A stretch of 64,000 nucleotides of DNA, taken from assembly GCA_001875345.1 (NCBI GenBank), contig MIZA01000001.1:67340-131339 (forward strand), in the 5' to 3' direction. The notes beneath the pieces are model-generated. The model did not search any database. It was not told the origin of the DNA and saw only the letters and a program-made list of their open reading frames with translations. Positions 63,937-64,000 of this stretch are shown here, in pieces (position 1 is the first letter of the stretch; every line of letters begins with the position of its first letter). The translations under genes were made by a program, and so were the position numbers. Source of the stretch: Marine Group III euryarchaeote CG-Epi1. Its GTDB lineage: Archaea; Thermoplasmatota; Poseidoniia; MGIII; CG-Epi1.

Positions 63937-64000
63937 ATGATTCATTCACAATTTGAAAAATTAGCTGATTTGCTAATCAACCATTCTTGCACATTAGGCA
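63937..64000 (+). CDS. probable M29-type aminopeptidase, N-terminal fragment
   Basis: Only 21 codons are visible before the window ends, starting at the ATG at 63937: MIHSQFEKLADLLINHSCTLG. The pattern FEKLADLLINHSCTLG resembles the first helix of M29 (thermophilic) metallo-aminopeptidases, which begin with KLAxxLVxYSLxLKKG. The call is tentative because so little is visible. Confidence 0.4.
   Translation, partial: MIHSQFEKLADLLINHSCTLG

Overview
The window is a gene-dense, AT-rich stretch of chromosome from an archaeon. Archaeal hallmarks are spread across it: ribosomal proteins S19e, L31e and L39e, aIF6 and aIF2-beta, fibrillarin, TrmY, Cgi121 of KEOPS, GatD, topoisomerase VI subunit B, Dph6, an HVO_0476-type zinc-finger protein, an archaeal-type AlaS, and TATA-like boxes about 24-28 nt upstream of start codons (largely leaderless genes). 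Alongside these are genes of bacterial character: gyrA, gyrB, a topA-type topoisomerase I, purH and thiamine pyrophosphokinase. Together with secreted PKD-domain lipoproteins and low GC, this fits a marine planktonic euryarchaeon of the Poseidoniia (Marine Group II/III) type. That placement is an inference, since no 16S gene is present. I see no insertion sequence, prophage, CRISPR array or origin, and no gene-free stretch longer than about 160 bases.

Layout. 1-4.8 kb (minus strand): truncated inositol-phosphate synthase, a dimethylargininase-like enzyme overlapping a deoxyhypusine-synthase-family gene, and gyrA. 4.8-7 kb: a DUF531 protein converging on the S19e-L39e-L31e-aIF6 cluster. 7-16 kb: a PNPOx-like flavoprotein, two membrane proteins, a zinc-finger protein, purH, kptA, and an overlapping Hef-type helicase/topA pair with a perfect 20-bp palindrome upstream. 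16-25.7 kb: CoA-binding protein, alaS, an oligopeptide transporter, and a plus-strand run of trmY, nucleotidyltransferase, MBL hydrolase, DHCR24-like flavoprotein and thiamine pyrophosphokinase. 25.7-29.9 kb: a minus-strand thiR-thiB-thiP-thiQ operon converging on that kinase, forming a thiamine uptake and activation locus.

29.9-37.8 kb: two aminotransferases, a UDP-sugar dehydrogenase, an RNA m5C methyltransferase with its RNA-binding domain as a separate gene, top6B, fibrillarin and tRNA-Thr. 37.9-44 kb: a very long Lhr helicase and a TatD-like hydrolase. 44-51.4 kb: a membrane-anchored secreted protein with a Pro-rich cytoplasmic tail, tRNA-Gly, two PKD lipoproteins, a glycosyltransferase, aIF2-beta and a TraB-like protein. 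51.4-58.5 kb: zinc ribbon, UbiA prenyltransferase, aminotransferase, gyrB, peroxiredoxin, DegT aminotransferase, a divergent aquaporin and a ferritin-like protein. 58.5-64 kb: Cgi121, a coiled-coil/HhH protein, a HEAT-rlmE-dph6-glutaminase operon, gatD and the start of an M29 aminopeptidase.

The most interesting candidates are gene pairs whose overlap suggests a joint function: the deoxyhypusine-synthase-family gene with a guanidino-modifying enzyme, the Hef helicase with topoisomerase IA, and Dph6 with a glutaminase. Others are a sterol-reductase-family flavoenzyme in an archaeon, an aquaporin lacking its selectivity-filter arginine, and an Lhr helicase about twice the usual archaeal length.
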